A stretch of 29,547 nucleotides of DNA from contig CAZHGM010000008.1 of the NCBI GenBank assembly GCA_964532145.1, positions 1-29,547 on the forward strand, written 5' to 3'. How positions within the stretch are numbered: position 1 is the first letter of the stretch; each line of letters starts with the position of its first letter. Positions 1 to 8,089 of the stretch are shown here, in pieces. This DNA is from JAPUDQ01 sp964532145. Its GTDB lineage: Bacteria > Patescibacteriota > Saccharimonadia > Saccharimonadales > Saccharimonadaceae. Position numbers and translations under genes: made by a program. The notes below the pieces were generated by a model that was not told where the DNA came from, searched no databases, and saw only the letters and a program-made list of their open reading frames with translations.

Positions 1-22
1 CCAGGATCAAACTCTCCATAAA
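1..22 (-). rRNA. rrs: 16S rRNA, 5' end only
   Basis: The first bases are the reverse complement of the universal 16S 5' motif AGAGTTTGATCCTGG. The gene therefore runs leftward out of the window and only its first ~22 nt are here. Position 1 of the mature RNA is placed at 22 by aligning AGAGTTTG to E. coli positions 8-15. Upstream are two hairpins, at 26-45 and 48-66, and a consensus promoter at 162-190, as expected for an rRNA leader. Confidence 0.93.
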
Positions 23-25
23 AGA

Positions 26-66
26 TTTTGAATTTTGGTTCAAAACACCTATCTGAAACAGATAGG
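26..66 (-). other. rRNA leader hairpins
   Basis: Two perfect inverted repeats lie just upstream of the mature 16S 5' end. One has 7-bp arms (TTTTGAA/TTCAAAA, 26-32 and 39-45). The other has 8-bp arms (CCTATCTG/CAGATAGG, 48-55 and 59-66) with a 3-nt loop. They are likely processing or antitermination structures of the rRNA leader; the exact role is inferred. Confidence 0.55.
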
Positions 67-161
67 ATTTACTGACGAAAATTGATTTGCACTGCCAAAT
101 TGTAAATGTTCTCTTCGTTCTGCCACCTCCAATAACGATATATCGTGACAGACTAGTGACC

Positions 162-190
162 ATTCTACGTGTTGTAATCACAGATGTCAA
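162..190 (-). promoter_or_regulatory. rRNA operon promoter
   Basis: On the minus strand there is a perfect -35 TTGACA (190-185), a 17-bp spacer and a -10 TAGAAT (167-162). Transcription would start near 155, giving a leader of ~130 nt before the 16S gene. It lies just past the 3' end of the DUF212 gene, so the rRNA has its own strong promoter. Confidence 0.8.
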
Positions 191-217
191 CACTAATCCT
201 ACGCTATTACTGGAAAA

Positions 218-640
218 TTACGTTATAAAAAATGCAACGATACACCCAACTACGATACCTATCCCTGTTCCAGCAACAACCTCTTTCGGTTTGTGACCCA
301 GCGCGATCCGCGGGCGAGGATCATTAGCAAATGGCGATGTTTCGATAAGACGCACCAAAGCTTGCCCCTGCTCACCGATCGATCGGCGAGCAACAAGCGC
401 ATCGTAGATGGTGAGCATTGCTAGAGTGGCAACCACAGCAAACAATGTACTGAAGCCCTCATGAACGAATATGACGGTCGAAATACTTGCAACGACCGCC
501 GAATGCCCGCTCGGCATACTACCAGAGTAGAAGAGGCTCTTCCAGGTACGCTGCGATGCAGGGCGCAGAACATACTTAATAAGCTGGGCAACTACAAACC
601 CTCCAACGGGCGCCAAAAGGTATGCATAGCTACTCTGCAT
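218..640 (-). CDS. Divergent PAP2 family membrane protein (DUF212, YuiD-like)
   Basis: This 140-aa integral membrane protein is of the DUF212 / acid phosphatase-vanadium haloperoxidase-related family. The family signatures are visible: PSGHS near residues 43-47 and GHKPKEVVAG from residue 115. Hydrophobic segments lie near 5-22, 48-82 and 121-138, and the length is normal. By analogy to PAP2 enzymes it may dephosphorylate a lipid or lipid-linked substrate at the membrane, but no substrate is established for this family. The start at 640 overlaps the gyrA stop by 11 bp, so it is the last gene of a gyrB-gyrA-DUF212 operon and is probably translationally coupled. Confidence 0.85.
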   Translation of the reverse strand: MQSSYAYLLAPVGGFVVAQLIKYVLRPASQRTWKSLFYSGSMPSGHSAVVASISTVIFVHEGFSTLFAVVATLAMLTIYDALVARRSIGEQGQALVRLIETSPFANDPRPRIALGHKPKEVVAGTGIGIVVGCIVAFFIT

Positions 641-3176
641 TCTCAGCTTCCTCGGCTGGCTGCTCTTGGATCAACCCGATAGATGCAACACTATCCTCAT
701 CATTGAGACGCATTACACGAACGCCCTGAGTTGTTCGGCCAAGAGTTGGAATATCTTTCAGGGCGACACGGATAGTTTGGCCTTTTGTTGAGATCATGAT
801 AACTTCAGAATCATCGGCCGACAGAGAACGAACAGTTATGAGATGCCCCGTTTTTGCAGTTACAACCGCCGCCTTAATACCCACGCCACCACGTTTATGG
901 GTTGGGAAGTTTAATACCTTCGTCAGCTTCCCGTAGCCCTTCTCACTCATAACGAGGAGGTGGGGGTCGCCCGCAGCAAGATCCATCCCAACAACTTTGT
1001 CACCCGCTCTTAGGCGTATACCCCGAACGCCTCTGGCAGAACGGCCCATTGGACGTGCATCAGATTCTGTGAATCGAATCGCCTGACCCATGGCAGTCGA
1101 TATAACCACTTCATCTTTGCCGCTGCTCTGCCGAATCCAGCGAAGCTCATCTCCATCATCAAGCTTTATAGCGATCAGCCCAGTCTGACGAATATTACCA
1201 TAATCCTTTAGCGGCGTCTTTTTGACCGTACCGTTTAACGTTGCCATAAACAAGTAGCTATCATCTTCTTGCTGGTCTTTAGGTATTGTGATTATGGAAG
1301 TAATTTTTTCCTCAGGCTGCATCTGGAGGAGATTCACCGCCGCCACCCCTTTTGCCTGTAGGCTGGCCGCCGGCACTTCATAGGCCTTCAAGCGGAAAAC
1401 ACGACCTTTGTTTGTGAAGAACAAAAGCCAGTCATGGGTTGTGCACGTAACAAGCTGATCAATAACGTCAAGCTCTTTCGTTGTCATCCCCCTTTTTCCT
1501 TTACCACCTCGATGCTGACGCCTATACTCTGTCGTCAATGTTCGTTTGATATAATTTTCTGTTGTCAATAAAACAACTACATCCTCATCAGGGATAAGCT
1601 CTTCATCGCTAAACTTGCCTAATTCATGGTTAATAATCTGCGTACGACGATCATCCCCATGCTTCTCTTTCATTTCAAGTAGCTCAGCCGTAATTACTTT
1701 AAGTATCTCCCCTTCATCTGCCAGAATAGCCTCCAGCTTCTGTATGAGGGCGAGAAGCTCCTTAAGCTCATTCTCAATAGCATCACGTTCAAGCCCTGTC
1801 AGCCGTCTGAGCTGCATTGCCAAGATTGCCTTCGCCTGAATCACACTGAGGCCAAATTTCTCAATCAATGCCGCTTCCGCCTCATCGGTCGTCTTGCTCG
1901 CGCGGATCGTCTTAATAACTTCATCGATATGGTCAAGAGCAATCTTGTAGCCTTCCAGAATATGTGCCCGTTCCTTGGCACGTCGAAGCTCATACTCAGT
2001 GCGTCGGCGAACAACAACCTGACGATGCTTAATAAACTCGCTTAATATTTCCTGGAGTCCAAGAATGCGCGGCTGGATGCCGTCGACAAGAGCAAGCATA
2101 TTATAGTGAAATGTCGTTTGTAACGATGTCAGTTTGTAGAGCTGGTTGAGAACTTTTTTAGGATAGGCATCCTTTTTAAGCTCAATAACCAGCCGTACGA
2201 CACCTCGCGCGCTTTCGTCACGAACGTTTTGGATGTTTATCTTTTTTTCGTGGTACAGTTCTGCAATACGCTCTATAAGTGTAGCTTTATTTACACCATA
2301 TGGCATTTCAGTAACAACAATCTGGTGTCGGCCTTTTTTTGTTTCTTCAATTTCTACAACAGCCCGCATTGTGACGCTGCCTCTCCCAGTCGCATAGGCT
2401 TGACGCATCGGTGCACCCCCATACACGATTCCACCCGTAGGAAAATCGGGGCCCTTTACATACTTCATGAGGTCATCGACAGTAGCATCTGGAGCACTTA
2501 TCAAATGGACCGTCGCATCCACGAGCTCACTTAGATTATGCGTTGGAATACTTGTTGCCATTCCAACAGCAATCCCGACCTGACCGTTCAATAAGAGATT
2601 GGGTAGCTTGGCAGGTAGCACTGTTGGTTCCTGGTGAGAGGCGTCGTAGTTATCTCGAAAATCAACCGTTTCTTTGTCGAGATCAACAAGTAACTCAGCC
2701 CCGGCTTTGCCAAGTCGAGCTTCCGTATAACGGTAGGCGGCTGGCGGATCTCCGTCCATTGATCCGAAGTTACCCTGCCCATTGACAAGCGGGTATCTCA
2801 TTACCCAATCTTGCGCCAAACGAACCATCGCATCGTAAATACTCGAGTCTCCATGCGGGTGGTACTTACCCATTACCTCACCGACGATTTGTGCACTTTT
2901 CACTGTTTTACTGGACGGCCCAATACCCATTTTATCCATGACATACAAGATACGTCGATGCACGGGTTTAAGGCCATCTCTTACATCTGGCAGGGCACGA
3001 TCAACAATCACGCTCATTGAGTAGCGCAGGAAGCTCTCTTCCATAACATCTTCAACTGTTCTCTTTTCTACAACTCTAGAATGTGTTGCGACAATCAATT
3101 CCCCCTCTACAGGAGTATCCATTTCATTTGATGTATTTTTATCATCCTCATTAGGAAATATCTGTTCTTCATTCAT
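630..3176 (-). CDS. gyrA: DNA gyrase subunit A
   Basis: An 848-aa GyrA, the breakage-reunion subunit that with GyrB introduces negative supercoils using ATP. The catalytic tyrosine is Tyr150 in the RYTE context. The quinolone pocket reads HPHGDSSIYD (106-115), with Ser and Asp at the positions equal to E. coli 83 and 87. The C-terminal beta-pinwheel has a GyrA box reading QHRGGKG instead of QRRGGKG, and its presence separates GyrA from ParC. An acidic N-terminal extension of ~28 residues precedes the conserved core. The ATG at 3176 lies one base after the gyrB TAG (TAGAATG), implying translational coupling. The C-terminus is acidic (PAEEAENAE). Confidence 0.98.
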   Translation of the reverse strand: MNEEQIFPNEDDKNTSNEMDTPVEGELIVATHSRVVEKRTVEDVMEESFLRYSMSVIVDRALPDVRDGLKPVHRRILYVMDKMGIGPSSKTVKSAQIVGEVMGKYHPHGDSSIYDAMVRLAQDWVMRYPLVNGQGNFGSMDGDPPAAYRYTEARLGKAGAELLVDLDKETVDFRDNYDASHQEPTVLPAKLPNLLLNGQVGIAVGMATSIPTHNLSELVDATVHLISAPDATVDDLMKYVKGPDFPTGGIVYGGAPMRQAYATGRGSVTMRAVVEIEETKKGRHQIVVTEMPYGVNKATLIERIAELYHEKKINIQNVRDESARGVVRLVIELKKDAYPKKVLNQLYKLTSLQTTFHYNMLALVDGIQPRILGLQEILSEFIKHRQVVVRRRTEYELRRAKERAHILEGYKIALDHIDEVIKTIRASKTTDEAEAALIEKFGLSVIQAKAILAMQLRRLTGLERDAIENELKELLALIQKLEAILADEGEILKVITAELLEMKEKHGDDRRTQIINHELGKFSDEELIPDEDVVVLLTTENYIKRTLTTEYRRQHRGGKGKRGMTTKELDVIDQLVTCTTHDWLLFFTNKGRVFRLKAYEVPAASLQAKGVAAVNLLQMQPEEKITSIITIPKDQQEDDSYLFMATLNGTVKKTPLKDYGNIRQTGLIAIKLDDGDELRWIRQSSGKDEVVISTAMGQAIRFTESDARPMGRSARGVRGIRLRAGDKVVGMDLAAGDPHLLVMSEKGYGKLTKVLNFPTHKRGGVGIKAAVVTAKTGHLITVRSLSADDSEVIMISTKGQTIRVALKDIPTLGRTTQGVRVMRLNDEDSVASIGLIQEQPAEEAENAE

Positions 3177-3177
3177 T

Positions 3178-5178
3178 CTATACGTCCAATTCTTCTAGAC
3201 TTACGTCTTTGGCGCGAGCCTGGATAAAGTTCTTGCGCAACAACACCTCGTCACCCATTAATTTTGTAAAAATAGCATCGGCCTTTTCCGCATCCTGCAG
3301 CTTCACCTGAATAAGCACTCTATTCTCAGGGTTCATTGTGGTATCCCAGAGTTGCGTAGCGTCCATCTCGCCAAGACCCTTATAGCGTTGAATATCCGTA
3401 AGGCCAGCCTGTTTCAAAAGTGAGTCCTCGGGATTAATTTTAACGCTTTTTAGACGCCGCTCTTCGACAAGAGTGCGTTGTATCTGGTCGCGCTCTTCGT
3501 CGCTATATGCGTAGATACGTTTGTTGTTTGGCCCTTTGAGTAAGAACAGTGGCGGTTTTGCCAGATAAATATGTCCCCCCTCAACAACCTCTCGCATATA
3601 GCGGAAAAAGAACGTCATAAGCAGAGTTGCGATATGGCTTCCATCTACATCAGCATCTGTCATGATGATTATACGGTGATAGCGTAGGTTGCTAATATCA
3701 AACTGTTCGCCTATCCCGACGCCGATTCCCTGAATAAGAGCGACTATCTCTTTATTAGCAAACATTTTATCCAAACGGGCTCGCTCGGTATTAAGCACCT
3801 TACCTCGAAGTGGCAAGATGGCCTGAGTCCTGGAGTCCCGACCACTTTTAGCAGAGCCGCCTGCTGAATCACCCTCGACGATATATAGTTCACACTCCTC
3901 TGGACTGCGACTAGAACAATCCCATAACTTTCCCGGTAAGCCCATGCCATCGAGTGCTCCCTTTCGAATAACATTATCCCTGGCGGCACGTGCTGCCTTG
4001 CGAGCACGAGCAGCAAGCAGAGCCTTACCAATAATCTTCTTGGCAATAGCTGGGTGTTCTTCGAGATAGTAGGCGAAATACTCATTCATAACCTGTTCGA
4101 CGTAACGCCGCATCTCAGGGTTACCAAGTTTATTCTTTGTTTGGCCTTCAAACTGTGGGTCAGGCAATTTAACAAGAATGATCGCCGTCAATCCTTCACG
4201 GATATCATCACCCGTTAGATTCTCCTCTTTCTCCTTAAGAAGACTGTTTTTACGAGCATAGTCGTTAATGACCCGTGTCATGGCCGAACGAAACCCAACA
4301 AGATGAGTTCCACCTTCGGGATTATATACGTTATTAGCGAAAGCCTTGACTGTTTCAGTGAAGCTATCATTGTATTGGACTGCAACCTCAACCAGGCAAT
4401 CTTCGACAGGTCGTTCAACATAAAAGATATCTTCATCAACTACTTCTTTGCCAATATTAAGGTGCTTGACATAGCTTTGAATCCCGCCCTCAAAATAAAA
4501 TGTATAGCGTTCACCAGTCCGTTCATCGTGAACTGAGGCTTTAACGCCTTTTGTAAGATAGGCTTGATGCCTGAGGTAGCTCAATACCCACTCATAGTCG
4601 AAGGACACCGTCTCTTTAAAAATCGATGGGTCTGGATAAAAGGTGATACTGGTTCCTTGCGGCCGGTCTGTTTTGCCGATCTTCTTAAGGGGACCGGTTG
4701 GTACACCAACTGCGAACTCCAAACGGTACAACTCGCCAGCTTTTACTACTTCTGCGATTAGTGTCGTAGAAAGCGCATTTACCACACTTGAACCCACGCC
4801 GTGCAACCCAGAGGATACTTTGTAGCCGCCTCCACCAAACTTACCACCTGCGTGCAAAACCGTGAGAACAGTTTCCAGTGTACTAACACCGGTTTTCGGG
4901 TGTTTATCGATGGGGATACCGCGCCCATCATCAGTTACCCGGCATCCACCGTCAGCCAAAAGCGTAATGTCGACGAACGTCGCATATCCCGCAATCGCCT
5001 CATCGATACAGTTATCGGCTATTTCCTTTATAAGATGATGCACGCCGTCATAGCCCGTACTTCCAATATACATACCGGGACGCTTTCGTACCGGCTCGAG
5101 CCCTTCTAGTACCTGAATTTGGCTCGCATCATATTCTGCTCGGCCTGTTTGTTTGCTCACGAGTTTATACTCCCTCAC
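3178..5178 (-). CDS. gyrB: DNA gyrase subunit B
   Basis: A 666-aa ATPase subunit of gyrase. The GHKL ATPase motifs are present: KEIADNCIDEA (51-61, with the Mg-binding Asn), DDGRG (83-87) and the SSGLHGVGSSVVNALS loop. The Toprim motifs are VEGDSAGG (~433-440) and MTDADVDGSH (~506-515), and the C-terminal signature is QRYKGLGEM. It is the short type, without the proteobacterial insert. The start is a GTG (codons GTG AGG GAG TAT) with no obvious SD; the leader from the promoter at 5233-5261 would be ~48 nt. First gene of gyrB-gyrA-DUF212. Confidence 0.97.
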   Translation of the reverse strand: MREYKLVSKQTGRAEYDASQIQVLEGLEPVRKRPGMYIGSTGYDGVHHLIKEIADNCIDEAIAGYATFVDITLLADGGCRVTDDGRGIPIDKHPKTGVSTLETVLTVLHAGGKFGGGGYKVSSGLHGVGSSVVNALSTTLIAEVVKAGELYRLEFAVGVPTGPLKKIGKTDRPQGTSITFYPDPSIFKETVSFDYEWVLSYLRHQAYLTKGVKASVHDERTGERYTFYFEGGIQSYVKHLNIGKEVVDEDIFYVERPVEDCLVEVAVQYNDSFTETVKAFANNVYNPEGGTHLVGFRSAMTRVINDYARKNSLLKEKEENLTGDDIREGLTAIILVKLPDPQFEGQTKNKLGNPEMRRYVEQVMNEYFAYYLEEHPAIAKKIIGKALLAARARKAARAARDNVIRKGALDGMGLPGKLWDCSSRSPEECELYIVEGDSAGGSAKSGRDSRTQAILPLRGKVLNTERARLDKMFANKEIVALIQGIGVGIGEQFDISNLRYHRIIIMTDADVDGSHIATLLMTFFFRYMREVVEGGHIYLAKPPLFLLKGPNNKRIYAYSDEERDQIQRTLVEERRLKSVKINPEDSLLKQAGLTDIQRYKGLGEMDATQLWDTTMNPENRVLIQVKLQDAEKADAIFTKLMGDEVLLRKNFIQARAKDVSLEELDV

Positions 5179-5232
5179 TTAATATCACTGCCGCATAACA
5201 TTCTAGGGGCGACAGCACTTTACACTTCCCAT

Positions 5233-5261
5233 ATTATAGCGGAAAGCTAGTATTCAAACAA
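5233..5261 (-). promoter_or_regulatory. gyrB promoter
   Basis: Minus strand -35 TTGTTT (5261-5256), 17-bp spacer, -10 TATAAT (5238-5233). It lies back to back with the plus-strand promoter of the surface-protein gene; the two -35 boxes are 4 bp apart. Confidence 0.7.
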
Positions 5262-5265
5262 CTGC

Positions 5266-5295
5266 TTGCGTTGAACACAATGGTTATGCTATTCT
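5266..5295 (+). promoter_or_regulatory. Putative promoter of surface-protein gene
   Basis: -35 TTGCGT (5266-5271), 18-bp spacer, -10 TATTCT (5290-5295). An AAGGAG sequence lies at 5302-5307, but 20 nt before the ATG, which is unusually far for an SD. Confidence 0.45.
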
Positions 5296-5327
5296 CTTGA
5301 TAAGGAGTTGATTAAAAAACAAAAAAC

Positions 5328-7496
5328 ATGTTTCGAAAACTGGTATCAGGGCTGCCTTTTTCGCCGGCACTCGTCAGTAGTCTTGGCTTTTACGCTACAC
5401 GACTGAGAAAAGAAGAAGCAACCCGGCGCCTAGGGTTGATATTTACCGCTTTAGCACTTGTCGTGCAGTCATTTGCAGTTTTTTCCCCTCCTGAGCCTGC
5501 GAATGCGGCAAGCTCAAACGATATCGTATATGGCGGCGTCAAAACCCTAGCTGATGTACTGGCCGTCTACGATGATCCTACAAAGGACTTCAAAAAAATA
5601 CTCACCTATAACGGTATTACGCGCGCTGAGCTGGCAGCCGCAAAAGATACTACCATTAATTCCCAGGAGTACGGCAAGGGTGATAATGCTTGGATTTCAT
5701 GGGGCCGAAACTCACGATTCAGCGCGGCACAAGGTGAGGTAAAACATAACATCGATGGCACAATTGTTTACTCGCGGCCATTGTGGCGATTCGACACAAC
5801 AGACTGGACAAGTGTACATGGCTCAACCTACGAGGTATTCCGTGGCACGTCCAAAAGTCTCGGGGTGTTCGCAATCATGAAAGATTGTGGCAACCTTGCC
5901 GCTACCAAACTTCCCACGCCAAAGCCACCAGAACCAAAACCAACTGCAGAATGTACAGTCCTTAACACGATAAAACTGAGTGACAACCAGTATAAATTCC
6001 AAGTGAAAGCTGCTGTCACGGAAGACGCAACCATTAGTAGTTATCGGCTCGCGATCCACGACGCAGGTGATAGCGTTGTAAAATCATACACGAAAGCAAG
6101 CACTGCAACTACCGTTGATTTCCCGGCAACGACGCTCCCCCCTGGTACGTATGTGGCAAAGGCCATCGTCATCACCTCACTGGGCGACCGAACGAGCGCC
6201 GACTGTACGAAATCATTCATAATCCCAAAGCCACTCACCCCCACCCACCCCTCTGTATCCATAACAAAAGATGTTGATGGCCAAAAGCAGAAAGTTGTCG
6301 AGGTTAATAAGAATTTCACGTACACCATCGTCGTAAAAAATACCGGGGATGTCGTCTTAAAAAATGTAGCCGTCACCGACACGCCGCCAGATGGAATAAC
6401 CCTTATAAAGGTTACGGATGACAAGGGTGCCATAAAAAATAATCGCTGGTCATACTCGCTTCCCTCACTGAATGTCGGCCAAAGTATAACGGTGCATATC
6501 ACTGCCAAAGTCGACAAATACACACCGAGACTTCTTACCAATACTGCATGTGTCGAAACCCCGACGGTGACCGGTACCAACCCTGACGACTGTGATGATG
6601 CTACGGTTGAGCTCCCCGCCCCTACTATCACGGTCTGTGAGCTCAAAACCTACCAAATGGTGACGATAAAAGAGAGTGATTTCAATTCGGCGCTTCACTC
6701 AAAAAACCCAAATGACTGCAAACGCCTCCAAGTTTGTAATATCGCTTCTGACACCATCATCACCATTCGTGAAACCGAGTTTGACGCAAAAAAGCATACA
6801 AAAGTTCTCGCCCAGTGTGACAATATGCAGGTGTGTGATCTCACTACTGGCGATGTTGTAACTATTCCACGAAATAACTTCGACAACAACAAGCACTCTA
6901 AGGACGCGAACGACTGTCAGGCATCGACCTCGCTCACAAAAGAGGCAACCAATCTTACACAGAACGGCACTGCCAGCGGAGTCCTTGCTCAAGCTGGTGA
7001 CCGCATACAGTTTACGCTTTCCGCTCGAAACTCGGGTAACGTTGATACCTCGCTCGATTTCAGTGAGAATCTGACCGACACACTCGAGTACGCCACAATC
7101 AATGACAATGGAGGTGGCGCCACCAACCAACACAATGGTGTGACTGATCTTTCATGGGGAAAAATCACCCTTAAGCCTGGTGAAAAGGTCACACGTACAT
7201 TTACCGTCAAGGTACTCGATAAGATCCCGCTTACTGCTCGTGGAACCAGCGAACCCGGCTCTTACGACTGCATCATGACAAACACCTTCGGCAATAGCCT
7301 AAGTATACGCGTTAACTGTGAGGCCCCCAAGGTAATCGAGGAAACGGTAAAGCAATTACCGAGTACTGGGCCAGGCGAAAATATCATGTTTGCCGGTGTC
7401 CTCGGTTCAGTCGTGACATTTTTCTACGCCAGGTCACGCCAACTCACAAAAGAAGTTCGGCTCATCCGTAAAGACTTTAATGCAGGGACACTATAA
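5328..7496 (+). CDS. Secreted surface protein with DUF11-like domains, cysteine repeats and LPSTG-like C-terminal anchor
   Basis: A 722-aa exported protein. The N-terminus has a basic region and a hydrophobic stretch at 36-53, with a signal-peptidase-like ANA|A site at residues 58-61. A globular N-terminal part follows to ~190. A DUF11-type repeat sits around 310-430 (YTIVVKNTGDVVLKNVAVTD). Three tandem 33-aa repeats lie at 436-534, each starting VC and carrying a VTI/ITI core; the first and third end DC. A second DUF11-like domain lies at ~538-665. The C-terminus is LPSTG (677), a hydrophobic segment (~686-700) and a basic tail, which is a sortase or retention signal layout. No sortase is in the window. 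It is followed 13 bp later by a small membrane protein gene and faces a VirD4-like ATPase. It is probably a cell-surface stalk or adhesin; partner and function are unknown. Confidence 0.8.
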   Translation: MFRKLVSGLPFSPALVSSLGFYATRLRKEEATRRLGLIFTALALVVQSFAVFSPPEPANAASSNDIVYGGVKTLADVLAVYDDPTKDFKKILTYNGITRAELAAAKDTTINSQEYGKGDNAWISWGRNSRFSAAQGEVKHNIDGTIVYSRPLWRFDTTDWTSVHGSTYEVFRGTSKSLGVFAIMKDCGNLAATKLPTPKPPEPKPTAECTVLNTIKLSDNQYKFQVKAAVTEDATISSYRLAIHDAGDSVVKSYTKASTATTVDFPATTLPPGTYVAKAIVITSLGDRTSADCTKSFIIPKPLTPTHPSVSITKDVDGQKQKVVEVNKNFTYTIVVKNTGDVVLKNVAVTDTPPDGITLIKVTDDKGAIKNNRWSYSLPSLNVGQSITVHITAKVDKYTPRLLTNTACVETPTVTGTNPDDCDDATVELPAPTITVCELKTYQMVTIKESDFNSALHSKNPNDCKRLQVCNIASDTIITIRETEFDAKKHTKVLAQCDNMQVCDLTTGDVVTIPRNNFDNNKHSKDANDCQASTSLTKEATNLTQNGTASGVLAQAGDRIQFTLSARNSGNVDTSLDFSENLTDTLEYATINDNGGGATNQHNGVTDLSWGKITLKPGEKVTRTFTVKVLDKIPLTARGTSEPGSYDCIMTNTFGNSLSIRVNCEAPKVIEETVKQLPSTGPGENIMFAGVLGSVVTFFYARSRQLTKEVRLIRKDFNAGTL
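6633..6929 (+). repeat. Three tandem 99-bp coding repeats (33-aa VC...C modules)
   Basis: Repeats start at 6633, 6732 and 6831, each exactly 99 bp, encoding modules with the pattern VCx(7-9)[VI]TI...F...H[ST]...C. The DNA has diverged but the protein pattern is kept, indicating selection. Two cysteines per module suggest an intramodule disulfide, consistent with an extracellular stalk. Confidence 0.8.
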
Positions 7497-7509
7497 GCAG
7501 GAGGATACC

Positions 7510-8079
7510 ATGAATAGTCCAGAACGTATTAATCCATCAGAAGTAAAAATTGGTGCCGCAGAGGCCGCAAGCGAACAATCTGAACGCCTTCGCAAGCTTG
7601 AGTCGAGCGTTGAATCACCCGAGCATAACCGAGACAGCGAAGCACAACATGCACGTAAGCATGCCGAGGCGATTTTCACTAAAGAAGCCGGCAAGGAACA
7701 CCGTCACGGTGGCGAGCCAACCGCCTCCCCCGCTGTGATCCGAAAAATAACACAACGCGAAAAAGACCATGCCTACAAAAAAACACTTGCACGAGTCCAG
7801 TCAGAAATGAGTACACCCGCCCGAGTTTTCAGCCAGTTAATTCATGCACCGGTTATCGAAAAAACGAGCGAGGTCATCGGTTCTACTGCTGCACGACCAA
7901 ACGCACTCTTGTTTGGATCGGTAACTGCGTTCATACTGCTTGCGGCTATATACGGGGTAAGCCAGACCTATGGCTATCGACTGTCTGGGTTTGAAATGAT
8001 CGGCTCCTATGCACTTGGTTGGGTGGCTGGCCTTTGTATTGATTATTTTAAAATCATGGCCTCTGGACGTCTCTCATAA
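7510..8079 (+). CDS. Small membrane protein with charged N-terminal domain, unknown function
   Basis: A 189-aa protein that I do not recognise by name. The first ~125 residues are hydrophilic and rich in Glu, Arg, Ala and Ser. Two hydrophobic segments follow (~132-152 and ~161-182), with a short basic tail. The ATG at 7510 is chosen over an in-frame upstream ATG at 7480 because a consensus AGGAGG lies 5 nt before it (7499-7504), and the upstream one falls inside the preceding gene. It follows the surface protein by 13 bp and is surely cotranscribed. Its gene ends 10 bp from the convergent VirD4-like gene, so a role with the surface or secretion apparatus is possible but unproven. Confidence 0.75.
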   Translation: MNSPERINPSEVKIGAAEAASEQSERLRKLESSVESPEHNRDSEAQHARKHAEAIFTKEAGKEHRHGGEPTASPAVIRKITQREKDHAYKKTLARVQSEMSTPARVFSQLIHAPVIEKTSEVIGSTAARPNALLFGSVTAFILLAAIYGVSQTYGYRLSGFEMIGSYALGWVAGLCIDYFKIMASGRLS

Positions 8080-8089
8080 ACCTAAGCGA

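Noticed and set aside
6041..7210. Long antisense ORFs under the surface-protein gene
   Set aside because: Low-complexity Val/Ser-rich translations with no starts, motifs or promoters; they mirror the coding bias of the sense gene.
7480..7509. Upstream ATG for the 189-aa membrane protein
   Set aside because: It lies inside the surface-protein gene and lacks an SD, whereas the ATG at 7510 has AGGAGG at ideal distance.
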